From Acidobacteriota bacterium (lineage in GTDB: Bacteria; Acidobacteriota; Vicinamibacteria; Vicinamibacterales; UBA2999), in NCBI GenBank assembly GCA_963169195.1, contig CAUJDN010000045.1, positions 30,479 through 94,478 on the forward strand: a stretch of DNA of 64,000 nucleotides, read 5' to 3'. The notes beneath the pieces were generated by a model. That model was not told the DNA's origin. It worked only from the letters and a program-made list of their open reading frames with translations, and searched no databases. Shown here piece by piece: positions 51,079 to 60,120 of the stretch; positions within the stretch are counted from its first letter, which is position 1; each line of letters opens with the position of its first letter. A program made the translations under genes and the position numbers.

Positions 51079-52443
51079 ATGACCGTTCCCGCGCCAGGCT
51101 TCGATCCGCTCGCCGCATATCGTCCGCTCGCCCGTGTCCCGCCGCATAGGGGAACGGCCTCCTTCACCTTGGGGGGTGAGGCCTTCTCAGGTGCCGCCGA
51201 GTTCCTGCTGCCCGCTGGCGGCCAGGCCGTGATCGCTTTCCAGGCGCCAGCAGAGCTCACCTCGCAGGATTTCGGGGCCGACCTCGTGATCGATGGGACC
51301 GCCGAGACCGGCCCCTTCCGCCTCGAGTGCGGGCACATCTATGTCCGCAAGGCGAGCCGATTCGAAGACGGCAGCACCTGGAGCCTGATCTCCCCGGTCA
51401 ACGGCCCTGTGCGCATGACCTACGGCACGAAGAGTTCCATACGCCGCGTTCTCGCGCTATTGAACAACTTCGATTTCAGCTGCGGAGGCGCAGTTCGCGA
51501 GGGTGGCGGCTGGACCACAATCAACACCCCGCTGAGCGTGGACGGCGACGGCCGCGACGTCACCTTCCGGCAGCGCGCGGACCGTCCGCAGCTCCTGACC
51601 CTCGTAGGCGCTGGTCTTCTTCACTCCACGTCGATTGTGGAAATCGCCTTCGACGCCCATGACGGCGAATCCGATGACGTCCTGCTGACTTTCGCCGCGG
51701 ACGTGGCCGCCCTGTGCACGGTCGCGGCCGGCACGGGCGTCAGCGTGGCGATGCTCGATCTCACTGGCGAAGAAGGCTCTCTTGTTCGCCGCATCATCCC
51801 GCAGCCCGTCACCGCGCGCTACCGGGACAGGGAGGTCGTTCCCGACTTCTTTCTCCCACAGCTGTTTTCAAACGGCTTCGCAGAGTACAGGCGTATGAAG
51901 CAGGCGCACGCACCATGGGGCAAGCTCGCGAGCTACTGCGCCTCGCTCGAAGACCCGCCGTACCTTGAGCAGAGACTTTCATCGCTGATCACGGCGATTG
52001 AATTCTTCGTCCGCAACTGTTTGATTGAGCAGGGCCAGCCGGAGGCAGAGGTCGCGAAACTCGACTTTCCAGAGCTAATCGGCGCCGCCAGAAAGCATCT
52101 TTGCTGGAACATCCCCAAGCACTTCACCGCGAAGGACACGATCCGGCTGGTGAGAAACGCCGTTGTACACGGCAGTGCGCCTCCCACAGCCGACAGTGCC
52201 GAATTGCGGCTCCTGTTCGACAAATGGAAGCTTTTCCTGTTTCGGCGGGTTCTCATCCGTCTTGGCTATGCCGGGAAGGTCACCTCCCCGCACAAAGGTT
52301 GGGCGTCGACCTCCGATGTCGGCGATTTCGCCGAAGAGCATAACGACTTCACGCCTGCCGACCCGAACGCGCCCGATCCCTGGAGGGAGCTCGTGAGGAA
52401 GTTCCGCGAACAGCAGGCTTGTGCGGAGGACGAGGCGTCGTGA
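51079..52443 (+). CDS. HEPN-domain protein (ApeA-like)
   Basis: 454 residues. The C-terminal region (about 290-400) is helical: PYLEQRLSSLITAIEFFVRN, LIGAARKHL, then RLVRNAVVHGS with R359-N-x-x-x-H364, the Rx4H motif of HEPN RNases. The N-terminal 250 residues are strand-rich (TASFTLGGEAFSGAAEFLLP, FRLECGHIYVRKASRFEDG), as in ApeA-type abortive-infection proteins, which pair a beta-rich sensor with a C-terminal HEPN. I infer an RNA-cleaving defence protein. It lies 218 bp after the DUF429 gene, in a region of lower GC. Confidence 0.65.
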   Translation: MTVPAPGFDPLAAYRPLARVPPHRGTASFTLGGEAFSGAAEFLLPAGGQAVIAFQAPAELTSQDFGADLVIDGTAETGPFRLECGHIYVRKASRFEDGSTWSLISPVNGPVRMTYGTKSSIRRVLALLNNFDFSCGGAVREGGGWTTINTPLSVDGDGRDVTFRQRADRPQLLTLVGAGLLHSTSIVEIAFDAHDGESDDVLLTFAADVAALCTVAAGTGVSVAMLDLTGEEGSLVRRIIPQPVTARYRDREVVPDFFLPQLFSNGFAEYRRMKQAHAPWGKLASYCASLEDPPYLEQRLSSLITAIEFFVRNCLIEQGQPEAEVAKLDFPELIGAARKHLCWNIPKHFTAKDTIRLVRNAVVHGSAPPTADSAELRLLFDKWKLFLFRRVLIRLGYAGKVTSPHKGWASTSDVGDFAEEHNDFTPADPNAPDPWRELVRKFREQQACAEDEAS

Positions 52444-52460
52444 CAACGCCCTTTGCGAGC

Positions 52461-52495
52461 GTCGAGCCGCGGGTCGACTCCCGCCCCATAGGGAT
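52461..52495 (+). other. tRNA 3'-end-like fragment (possible attachment scar)
   Basis: A T-arm-like hairpin GCGGG-TCGACT-CCCGC spans 52469-52484. It is followed by CCATAGGG, with a loop one base shorter than a real T-loop and no other tRNA arm or CCA. Attachment sites often keep such 3' fragments. No matching intact tRNA is in the window, so this may be chance. Confidence 0.2.
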
Positions 52496-52524
52496 CAGGG
52501 CTCGCGCCTTTGCCCGACAGCGCT

Positions 52525-53310
52525 ATGGCGAAGAACAAGCCTGAACCAGACATCGTCCGAGAAATGCTTCGAGAAATCGGCTTTCCAGAAGAAGCTATCC
52601 AAGCCACGCTTGGCGACCTCACACCGGCCCAAGGACGACGAGAAGGCGACCGTCTTTATCGCGAATACGATTCGGTCGTTCACTTCGGCGATGCCAGAGC
52701 CAAAGCTATCAAGTGCGAGCTTACAGACATCGACCACCGGCAGCCTCCGGCTGATCGCCCCGATGCTCTTGCAGTGTGTTCGGAACTTGGAGAGGTCGGT
52801 ATTGAGGTGGCCGATATCCGGCCGCAGATGAGCGAGGGGGAGCTCACGAGGCTTCGTCAAGCCGGCAAAGACCCGATGCCGCCGACCGTGGCTCTTGAGC
52901 TGATCCGCTATTGGATTGGCGAGAAGGAGCAGAAGCGGCAGGAAAAGGGCTGGGCTCGACCTGAGAACGCGATACTGCTGCTTCGCGTGTTTCAAGACAT
53001 CAGAGCTGTGCGCGACGAGCTGAAGAGAGCGAACCACGCCGATTTCGTGCCAGAGAACCGCTTCAAGGAAGTGTGGTTAATCGATGCAGAGTATTCCTTC
53101 TGGAAGGACGGAGAGTTCATGGGCGCGGCGATTGTCTGCATTCATCCGCCGGACAAGTGGCTCACCCAACACATCCTGCAACTGCATCGGCGCGTTGGTC
53201 TGACCAATAAGGACGTCTACTCACCGCTTGAGGGACCGTCGAAGGGTGGGCCGTTAATAGCGTTCACACTGAGCCCGCCGAAGAAGTCAGACGCAGGCGA
53301 GACGTCGTGA
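52525..53310 (+). CDS. Hypothetical protein in the defence region
   Basis: 261 residues from ATG 52525. No family is recognised. PDIVREMLREIGFPEEAIQA starts a helical part, AIKCELTDIDHRQPPADRPD is a possible helix-loop, and VWLIDAEYSFWKDGEFMGAA looks like an alpha/beta core strand with conserved aromatics. No signal or membrane helix. It follows the HEPN gene by 81 bp and could be its partner. Confidence 0.6.
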   Translation: MAKNKPEPDIVREMLREIGFPEEAIQATLGDLTPAQGRREGDRLYREYDSVVHFGDARAKAIKCELTDIDHRQPPADRPDALAVCSELGEVGIEVADIRPQMSEGELTRLRQAGKDPMPPTVALELIRYWIGEKEQKRQEKGWARPENAILLLRVFQDIRAVRDELKRANHADFVPENRFKEVWLIDAEYSFWKDGEFMGAAIVCIHPPDKWLTQHILQLHRRVGLTNKDVYSPLEGPSKGGPLIAFTLSPPKKSDAGETS

Positions 53311-53384
53311 TGTCGGGCTGTTATCCACAAGCCCGCGGCGTGACGGGACCTGGATGCGGCCTCACCTGCTGGAGCCAGACTCGA

Positions 53385-54665
53385 TCAGAGCGCCTGCACA
53401 GTTTCGAGGGCCGCAGCGAGTTGGCCGTCTGCGCGAGACTTGCGCGAATCAGCGTGCGCGGGGACCTCGACGTGCGGCACCACACCCACTCCCTCAACCA
53501 CGGCGCCGCCCCACATGAACCAGGCGGCGGCCGGGAACCTGAGCACGAAGCCTGAGCCTACTGAGAAGTTGCCGCCACCTAGGACCTGACCGCCGGTCCG
53601 AGTGCCAACAAGGGTCGCTAGCCTGTTCTCGGCTGCGAACGCGGCGACCATCTCGCCAGCGCTGAGCGTGTGCTCGTTGATCAGCATGGCGACGCGTCCG
53701 TGGACTGGCATGGCGCCCAGCCCTTCGGTCACCAACCGGACCGAGCGGTCGCGGTTCAAGACGAGGAACCGCAGCGCCATTCGCAGGACGTCGAGCCGGC
53801 CCTCCGGCAGCCTGTCGATACATGGCAGCGACTCGCGCGACCATCCGCGGTCGGCGCCCTTCCGTGTGAGGCTGTAGCCCACTGGAATCCGTTCGGGCGT
53901 CAGAGCGCTCATCAACCGAAGCGACCCAACGAAGCCCCCGAGGTTGCCCCGGAGGTCCACGATCAACCGGCGACAGTCGCCGAGACTGCCCATCGCCTTG
54001 TCGAACTCGCGGGCGAACCGTTGGCCGTTGACGCCGGGGAAGAACGCCACCCGCAGGTACCCGATGTCGGGTTCGAGCATAGACGCGGTCACGCTCGTGG
54101 GTTCGGCCATGGGTGGCCTTGCACCTGGCTTTCCATTCGCCGGCGCCTTCGGCAGGACGACTGTGCACTTGGCGGTCGAGCCGTCACCGCGGGAGACGAG
54201 CAGTTCGGCGTCCTGGCCCAGAGGGAACGTGGGCAGCGAGGGCGGCGCGAACGGCATGCCGTTCACTCCGAGCAGTATGTCCCCGGGCCTAATCCCGGCG
54301 CGCTCGGCCGGTCCTCCGGGATGGACGTCCTGGAACATCCATCGCTCGCCGGAACCGTCAAGGCACGCGGGACAGAAGGTCGCGTTGATGGCGTATCTCG
54401 CGGGGGCGCTGCTGCCGCTGCCATGAAAGAAGGCGACGTGACTGAGCCGCCCCTGCGCGAGGACGCGGTTCATCTCGGCCTCGAACGCGCGCCTCGACGT
54501 CGCTTGCTCGAGTGACGCCTGGCTGGCGGCGAACAGGCCGCGCCAGTCTGGGTCGACATCGCCGAGGCGGATGCACTTCGACTGGAGCAGGTCCACTGAC
54601 TTCTTCACGATCGCGCGGACCGTCGTCACATCGAGCTGGGGTTGGTCGTGAGCCTTGGCCGTCAC
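53385..54665 (-). CDS. S41 family (C-terminal processing) peptidase with PDZ domain
   Basis: 426 residues from a GTG at 54665 (GGGAGGGG upstream), overlapping the CHAT stop (GTGA). A helical start is followed by a PDZ domain (WMFQDVHPGGPAERAGIRPG, DILLGVNGMPF). The S41 catalytic domain carries IGYLRVAFF, LIVDLRGNLGG and NEHTLSAGEM, where Ser335 is the nucleophile; EGVGVVPHVEVP is the family end. Tsp-like enzymes degrade proteins from their C-termini. No signal peptide is seen, although its CHAT partner has one. Confidence 0.88.
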   Translation of the reverse strand: MTAKAHDQPQLDVTTVRAIVKKSVDLLQSKCIRLGDVDPDWRGLFAASQASLEQATSRRAFEAEMNRVLAQGRLSHVAFFHGSGSSAPARYAINATFCPACLDGSGERWMFQDVHPGGPAERAGIRPGDILLGVNGMPFAPPSLPTFPLGQDAELLVSRGDGSTAKCTVVLPKAPANGKPGARPPMAEPTSVTASMLEPDIGYLRVAFFPGVNGQRFAREFDKAMGSLGDCRRLIVDLRGNLGGFVGSLRLMSALTPERIPVGYSLTRKGADRGWSRESLPCIDRLPEGRLDVLRMALRFLVLNRDRSVRLVTEGLGAMPVHGRVAMLINEHTLSAGEMVAAFAAENRLATLVGTRTGGQVLGGGNFSVGSGFVLRFPAAAWFMWGGAVVEGVGVVPHVEVPAHADSRKSRADGQLAAALETVQAL

Positions 54666-57334
54666 CGTGTCCCCTCCCGGCGTCCGGCGCCGCCCCCAGT
54701 GGCCCTCGCAGATCCAGCGGCAACGTTCAGCCGCTGTGAACCATCCCCGATCAGTTGAAACGCGCCAGTCGTTGCGGACGCCTTCTCCCCGAACCGACGG
54801 GCGATCTCGCCTTTCGCTTGGCGGAGCGCCTCGCTGAGCGTGGCACCTTGGGCCAGGTGCCCATAGAACGCGCGCATCAGCGCGGACGAGAGCGTGTCGT
54901 CCACGGTCCAGAGACTGGTCATCACCGCTCCGGCACCAGCAACGAGAAATGCCCGCGCGAGGTTGACGACACCTTCCTGACCCAGCGTCGGACCGACTGC
55001 GGTGTCGCACGCGGACAGGACGACGAGGCGAGCCCGGAGGTTGTATCTCGCGATCTCACGTGGCTGCAGGAGTCCGTCCTCGCCGGCGCTTGGTTCGCCG
55101 AGCAGTATCACCGCCGCGCGTTCCGGGAAACGCATGTCCGCGTACCCGTGCGCGGCCAGATGCAGCACTTCGTAGCGCTCGAGCGCCTGTCGTTTCAGGG
55201 CCGTCTCGGTTGCCGCGTCGCCTACGAGCAACGTGCTCGAAGGACCAAGGAGACCGGCCACGGTCCTTGCCTCCTCACCGCTTCCGGGCAGGCTCGGCAA
55301 GGATGGCGGAGCCGCGGCGTCGTAGATGCCGATCGGGCCCGAGGGTGCGGTTTTCGTGGTCGACACCCTCTCGTATGGCACTCCTCCGATGGCGAGGACG
55401 GGGCGGTCTGTCGGCGGCCGAGACTCGCGCCCCCGCATCAACGCCAGCACCGACGCAGACGGGGCAAGGGTCACGACGGGAACGCTGTCCGCGGCGCCGG
55501 CAAGGAGTCGTTCGAAGGGGATGGAGTTCAAAGGGCCATCGGGAACCACCACGAGCTCGCTCGCGACGCCCGGTGGCAGCCCGAGCGGCTCGACGACCGC
55601 GCGATGTAGGGCCGCTCTCGCTGCACTCTCGGGCTGAGCGCTGCCAGCCTGAACCTCTTTCCGGAAGGCTGCCGCAAGCGGCTCGACTTCCGTTCGGCCA
55701 GGAAGCCGGACGAGCCGGAGTCCGCCACGGCTCACCACCAGGCAGTAGGACCGGTCCGGCAACAGCACGTACTCGAGAAGAAGCTCACGGGGCCCGAGGA
55801 CGCGTTGCACTGCGGCCACCGCGGCTCGTCCGTTGATGTGAGGCTGGTTTCGGGGCGCGGCCAAGCGGCCCGCCGGCATCGTCGCGAGTTGCTCCGCCTC
55901 CCACAACCGCTCGAGCAAGCGCCCGCGCTCGCTCGCATTCCGGGCGGACATCAACTTCAGCTGGAGCGCGGACACCGCAGCCGCACGCTGGTCGTTCTCC
56001 CTCGATGGCGAGTCGTCTGCGAGCGTGCGCAGGACGTCGGCAAGGGCGCGGCCTCTCGCCCGTTCGATCACGCGGAATGCCTCGTAGGGATCAGAAAGTC
56101 GATCGGCCGCCAGCACGAAGTGGCCGGTGTAGAGGTCGCTCATCACGCCCACCAGGCGCGCCTGCGCCGTGCGGCTGGGCACGTTGGCCATGATGCCTTC
56201 GACGATGTCGCTTGCCTCGGAGTACAGGGCGCTCGCCGCGGTCAGGCGCCCTTGCGCCGCACGGATCCCAGCAAGGTCACCCAGCCGAATCGGCAGCGTG
56301 AAGCGGGAACCTGCAGCGCGTGTATGTGCGACGCTCGACGACGCCCGTTGTGCCGCCAGGGCCAAGTCGCCCTGCTGGCGGTACACCTTGGCAAGACTCG
56401 CCTCGGCCTCAGCGAGGAGCCGGATCACCTGGCCGGTCTCGGCTGCCGCGCGCGCGGCTTCGAGGTGCTCGGTGACGCGCGCCGGTTGCTGCCGGGCCTC
56501 GGCGATGCGCGCCAGCATCGTCCGAAGTTCGATCTCCTTGATGCGGCGATCGCCGCCACGAGCCTCGGCGAGAGCCGCCTGAGCGAACCGCTCCGCTTCG
56601 TCGTACTGCTTCAGCTCGATGAGCGTGAGGACCTTGGTGCTCGTGGCGACGAACGGGAAGCCCGTGTCCGGGTTCTCGCGAGCCAACGCGAGCGCGCGGT
56701 CCACGAACCCGTTCGCGATCGGCGCGTAGCCGGCAAGGAGCAGGCCGTTACCGATGGCGCTGAGGTAGCGAAGCTCGCCACCGACATCCCCCAGCTTGCG
56801 CGCCGTGTCCATCGCCTGCTGGACCGCCTTGGTCGCCTCCCCGGTGTTCCCACGGAGGAAGGCAATCATTCCGAGCTCGCCGTTCGCCCGGTTCTCCCAC
56901 GCGGCGTCGCCGAGCTGTCGAGCAAGTTCGCGGACCTGCTGCCAGTCGCGGAGCGCGGCCAGCACGTCCCACTCCAGGTCGACATCGCCCTTTACGGTGA
57001 GGCCCCTCAACCGGAGGCGACCGTCGTTCACCACGAGCGGCTGCGCCAACTGCCGGCCGATCTCCTCGGACAGGGCGCCCAGCGGGCGGGTCTGCATCTC
57101 GGCACGGAGACGGCCGAACCTGGCGTACGCGGCCGCGCGCCGATCGCCGGCGGCTAGGGCCGACTTCTCTGCCGATTCGTAGATCGGCCCCGCGGCGCCC
57201 CAGTTCGTCAACCACGCGAATCGGTCAGCGTCACGAAGCAGTGCGTCCAAGTCGGCATCGGGAGCAGCCGCGGGGGTGTGCTGCGCCAGTCCCACGAAGA
57301 GCGCGACCAGTACTAGCCAGGGTCGACGTGGCAT
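54662..57334 (-). CDS. TPR-CHAT caspase-like protease
   Basis: 890 residues. A signal peptide (WLVLVALFVGLAQHTPAAA) is followed by about 450 residues of TPR-like helix pairs (RELARQLGDAAWENRANGEL, EAERFAQAALAEARGG, LAKVYRQQGDLALAAQRASS). The C-terminal CHAT domain has the caspase dyad His729 (LHLAAHGYAD) and Cys776 (VVLSACDTAVG), with GAGAVMTSLWTVDD downstream. CHAT proteases cut specific partners after a sensor signal. Its tight coupling to an S41 protease suggests a proteolytic cascade. A strong AGGAGGA precedes ATG 57334. The gene lies downstream of drmC, after a 171-bp gap. Confidence 0.92.
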   Translation of the reverse strand: MPRRPWLVLVALFVGLAQHTPAAAPDADLDALLRDADRFAWLTNWGAAGPIYESAEKSALAAGDRRAAAYARFGRLRAEMQTRPLGALSEEIGRQLAQPLVVNDGRLRLRGLTVKGDVDLEWDVLAALRDWQQVRELARQLGDAAWENRANGELGMIAFLRGNTGEATKAVQQAMDTARKLGDVGGELRYLSAIGNGLLLAGYAPIANGFVDRALALARENPDTGFPFVATSTKVLTLIELKQYDEAERFAQAALAEARGGDRRIKEIELRTMLARIAEARQQPARVTEHLEAARAAAETGQVIRLLAEAEASLAKVYRQQGDLALAAQRASSSVAHTRAAGSRFTLPIRLGDLAGIRAAQGRLTAASALYSEASDIVEGIMANVPSRTAQARLVGVMSDLYTGHFVLAADRLSDPYEAFRVIERARGRALADVLRTLADDSPSRENDQRAAAVSALQLKLMSARNASERGRLLERLWEAEQLATMPAGRLAAPRNQPHINGRAAVAAVQRVLGPRELLLEYVLLPDRSYCLVVSRGGLRLVRLPGRTEVEPLAAAFRKEVQAGSAQPESAARAALHRAVVEPLGLPPGVASELVVVPDGPLNSIPFERLLAGAADSVPVVTLAPSASVLALMRGRESRPPTDRPVLAIGGVPYERVSTTKTAPSGPIGIYDAAAPPSLPSLPGSGEEARTVAGLLGPSSTLLVGDAATETALKRQALERYEVLHLAAHGYADMRFPERAAVILLGEPSAGEDGLLQPREIARYNLRARLVVLSACDTAVGPTLGQEGVVNLARAFLVAGAGAVMTSLWTVDDTLSSALMRAFYGHLAQGATLSEALRQAKGEIARRFGEKASATTGAFQLIGDGSQRLNVAAGSARATGGGAGRREGTR

Positions 57335-57505
57335 AGCGGGTCCTCCTGGGGGAGTCGCGCGGCGGGGAGGGGTGGATCCTACACCTGCCCGGAGGGAACG
57401 CGGAAACGAGGTGCAGCTCTGCCGCAGTCGTCGCTGATCGCAGCATCGAGGTCTGTCCAGCGAATCGGCAAGCTCGACACCTCCGCCGGTGCGCGGAGGT
57501 CGAAC

Positions 57506-58282
57506 TCACGCCCTCGCCAGGGTGCCGCCCGCTATCAGCGCCTGAAAGTGTTCCTTCAGCCGACGAGGCATCTGCCCGCCCGTGACCAGCACGCCGACCT
57601 CGAGATTCTGGTCCAGCGCGTGGCCCGTGAAGTTCGCGCTGGTGACGAACGCCAGCTCGCCGTCGGCGACGGCCACCTTGGCGTGCAGACGCGAACCTGC
57701 CGGTCGCTTCTCGAGTGGCCAGACGTATATCTCGATGCTTTCCCTGAGTGCCTTGAACGCCTCAGCGCTGTCATGCGTCAATGCGCCAGCGGAGTCGGCG
57801 GTCGATTCCAAGATGAGTCGCACAACGACCGACCTTTCGCGGGCACGCCTGAGGGCTTCGACCAGCGCCGGCACCTTGTAGGCTGCGTAGGAGACGAGAA
57901 TCAGCTCCCGCTGCGCTCGGTCGATGAGCTCCAGCAGAACCGCGCGGGTGTGGCGGATCGACACGAACGGGCTACTCGGACCGGTAGCGACGAGATCCAT
58001 CTTCTCGGCGTCGCGTTCGTGCTCGCGCACTGACAGGGCAGCCTCGAGAGCCATCGCCACCGCCGGCCCGGTGAAGCCCGGCGTGTGCGCCCAAGCATCG
58101 ACCAGCGCGGACGCGTGTTGGCGGAATGCAGGTGTTGGAATTGCGGCGACCACGGACGAGCGCGCGGTTACTGGACCGCCGGAGAGCTGCCTGACCGCCG
58201 CAGCGAGCGCTCGGACGTGCCCGGCCGAAAGGCCATGGACGCAGGCGAGCACGGCGGCAAGAAGATGATCGTCAGCGCTCAC
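57506..58282 (-). CDS. drmC: DrmC, phospholipase D-like component of DISARM
   Basis: 258 residues from GTG 58282, overlapping the drmB stop (GTGA). A helical N-terminus (LACVHGLSAGHVRALAAAVR) is followed by a single PLD domain: LELIDRAQRELILVSYAAYK, and LHAKVAVADGELAFVTSANF, the HxK(x4)D catalytic motif, then NLEVGVLV. This matches DISARM DrmC in size, motif and position after drmB. Reports indicate it is dispensable in some hosts. Confidence 0.93.
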   Translation of the reverse strand: MSADDHLLAAVLACVHGLSAGHVRALAAAVRQLSGGPVTARSSVVAAIPTPAFRQHASALVDAWAHTPGFTGPAVAMALEAALSVREHERDAEKMDLVATGPSSPFVSIRHTRAVLLELIDRAQRELILVSYAAYKVPALVEALRRARERSVVVRLILESTADSAGALTHDSAEAFKALRESIEIYVWPLEKRPAGSRLHAKVAVADGELAFVTSANFTGHALDQNLEVGVLVTGGQMPRRLKEHFQALIAGGTLARA

Positions 58283-60120
58283 AACCTGAAGAACTCGATC
58301 TCATCTGCGCTCAACGTCCGGACGAGCGAGGCTCGGTCGAGGTACCGATTGCCACGCTCGCAAGTCGTTTCGGGCACGAACAGACACGCGTGGCACGACG
58401 CGTTGTGCAGAGCGTCTTCGCTCTTGTCGGGGACGTGCTCCGCGCAGAGCGGGTCCGCGCTGCACAGACTGCTGCGCTCCAGGGCCTGCGAGAGCAGGCG
58501 GCCAAGCGATGCCGTCTCGCCGAGGGCAACGAGCCCACCGAGTGTGCCCTCGGAGTCGGAGGCGGCGGTGTAGATGAGGAACCCGGCCATCGGCGGCTCA
58601 CTGCCTCCGGGCTCACGCGCGTAGATGCGTTCCTGCACTGACGCGGGCGAGTATCCGCATTCAAGTGCCAACTCGGTCGTCAGTGCATGCGCCAGGGAAT
58701 GCAGCAGTACGTATCGAGCGCCATCCCAGCCGACCGCCGGATCCAGCCCGCGACGCTCACGCCACCGCTTGTGACTGAGGCGAAGCGCCTCCATCCGGGG
58801 AGATCCGGAGACACGCGCCTCCCACTCGGCGACGGCCTCCTCCGACAACTGGATGAAGACCCCTTCACCGCGCGCCTCAGCGGCGGGCACCCATTTGGGC
58901 AGCTCGCGCGAGAGCGGGGCGCACTGCACTGCCTCTTCATCGCTGGCCACACCGCTGTCAGGGCCATCGATGCGCGTGAACCCGCACATTGCCGTCACAA
59001 CACGCAGACGCTCGACGAGTACCGTCCGCTCGAGCAGGCTACGAAAACGCGCCGGCACCAGTGATTCTCTCAGCCGGAAATCATCCGACAGCGGCGCCTG
59101 ACTCGGATTCTGGAAGAGCGCCCATTCCGGTCCCAACAGGTCGAGGGCACCTGGATCGGCGATGACCCCTTTCCGCCTCTGCTCGAGGAGTGCCCACACG
59201 CGATCGAGGTCCCGTCCGGCAAATACCTTAAGCGCTGGCGAGAACTTGACGGCTGCGTCCAGCTCTGCGCGGGACTGGACTTCGCCCAGCTCGACGGAAT
59301 GCTTCTCGACGAGCTGCGTGAGGGGATCGTGAGCGACGGGCAGCGACAGCGCTGACTTCGTCACCGGGAACCAGGAGTTCGACGCGCCAAGCAGAACCGC
59401 CCGCAGCTGATGCGTGCAGCCAGTCGATGAGAAGCGCTTGAGATGTGGATGCCTTCCCCGACACTTCGGCATCGTCCGCCGGCCGGGCTCGCCGAACGCC
59501 TGCGACAGGTGCATCTTTTGGCCGCACGTCACGCATTCGAGTTGGACGTCCGTCGAACGCGAACCGCCGATCTCATTCAGCCGAACTTGAGGCTTGCCGC
59601 TGCACGGCTGCTTGTAGTGACAGAACTCGACCCACGGGAACTCGTCGAGGTGGCCATCCTCGCATGCCGTAACAAACCGCGCCGGCACCGCAAGCGGCGG
59701 TCGGCCGTCGCTCCGGCAGTTGTGCACGAACCGCGTTCGATCCGGTCGATACGGCTCGTGTTTCAGCTCGAGCAGCCCGCTGTCGATCGGAATCAACAGG
59801 TTGCAGCTCGTGCAGCGCATCCACCGTGGAAACGGCAACACGTTGACGCCAATGCGCGCCCAGTCATCGAACGGATTGCGCGTTTCCTCGAGCCACGGCG
59901 CAGTGCGCAGGGCCTCGACCTGCGCCATGTTGGGCATCTGCTGCACTGCAGCAAGCAGGCGGCGTTCGACCAGCGTCTGCTGGTGCGCTGTGTCCCAATC
60001 GTCGAGGCCGGCCACGACCGCGCTGAAGTTCGGTAGATCGACCAGGGCGCCTACTCCGTGGCTGAACATCAACTGGCTTGGGCGGACCGCGCCGACGCGT
60101 GGCGACCTGACCGACTTCAT
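58279..60120 (-). CDS. drmB: DrmB (DUF1998) component of DISARM
   Basis: 613 residues. Zinc-type clusters appear in the first half (MRCTSCNLLIP, LECVTCGQK). The DUF1998 C-terminal signature is CSADPLCAEHVPDKSEDALH then CHACLFVPETTCERGNRYLD. YVLLHSLAHALTTELALECG is the typical helical motif. DrmB forms a complex with the DrmA helicase and recognises unmethylated or 5'-overhang DNA. It overlaps drmA by 4 bp. Confidence 0.95.
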   Translation of the reverse strand: MKSVRSPRVGAVRPSQLMFSHGVGALVDLPNFSAVVAGLDDWDTAHQQTLVERRLLAAVQQMPNMAQVEALRTAPWLEETRNPFDDWARIGVNVLPFPRWMRCTSCNLLIPIDSGLLELKHEPYRPDRTRFVHNCRSDGRPPLAVPARFVTACEDGHLDEFPWVEFCHYKQPCSGKPQVRLNEIGGSRSTDVQLECVTCGQKMHLSQAFGEPGRRTMPKCRGRHPHLKRFSSTGCTHQLRAVLLGASNSWFPVTKSALSLPVAHDPLTQLVEKHSVELGEVQSRAELDAAVKFSPALKVFAGRDLDRVWALLEQRRKGVIADPGALDLLGPEWALFQNPSQAPLSDDFRLRESLVPARFRSLLERTVLVERLRVVTAMCGFTRIDGPDSGVASDEEAVQCAPLSRELPKWVPAAEARGEGVFIQLSEEAVAEWEARVSGSPRMEALRLSHKRWRERRGLDPAVGWDGARYVLLHSLAHALTTELALECGYSPASVQERIYAREPGGSEPPMAGFLIYTAASDSEGTLGGLVALGETASLGRLLSQALERSSLCSADPLCAEHVPDKSEDALHNASCHACLFVPETTCERGNRYLDRASLVRTLSADEIEFFRL

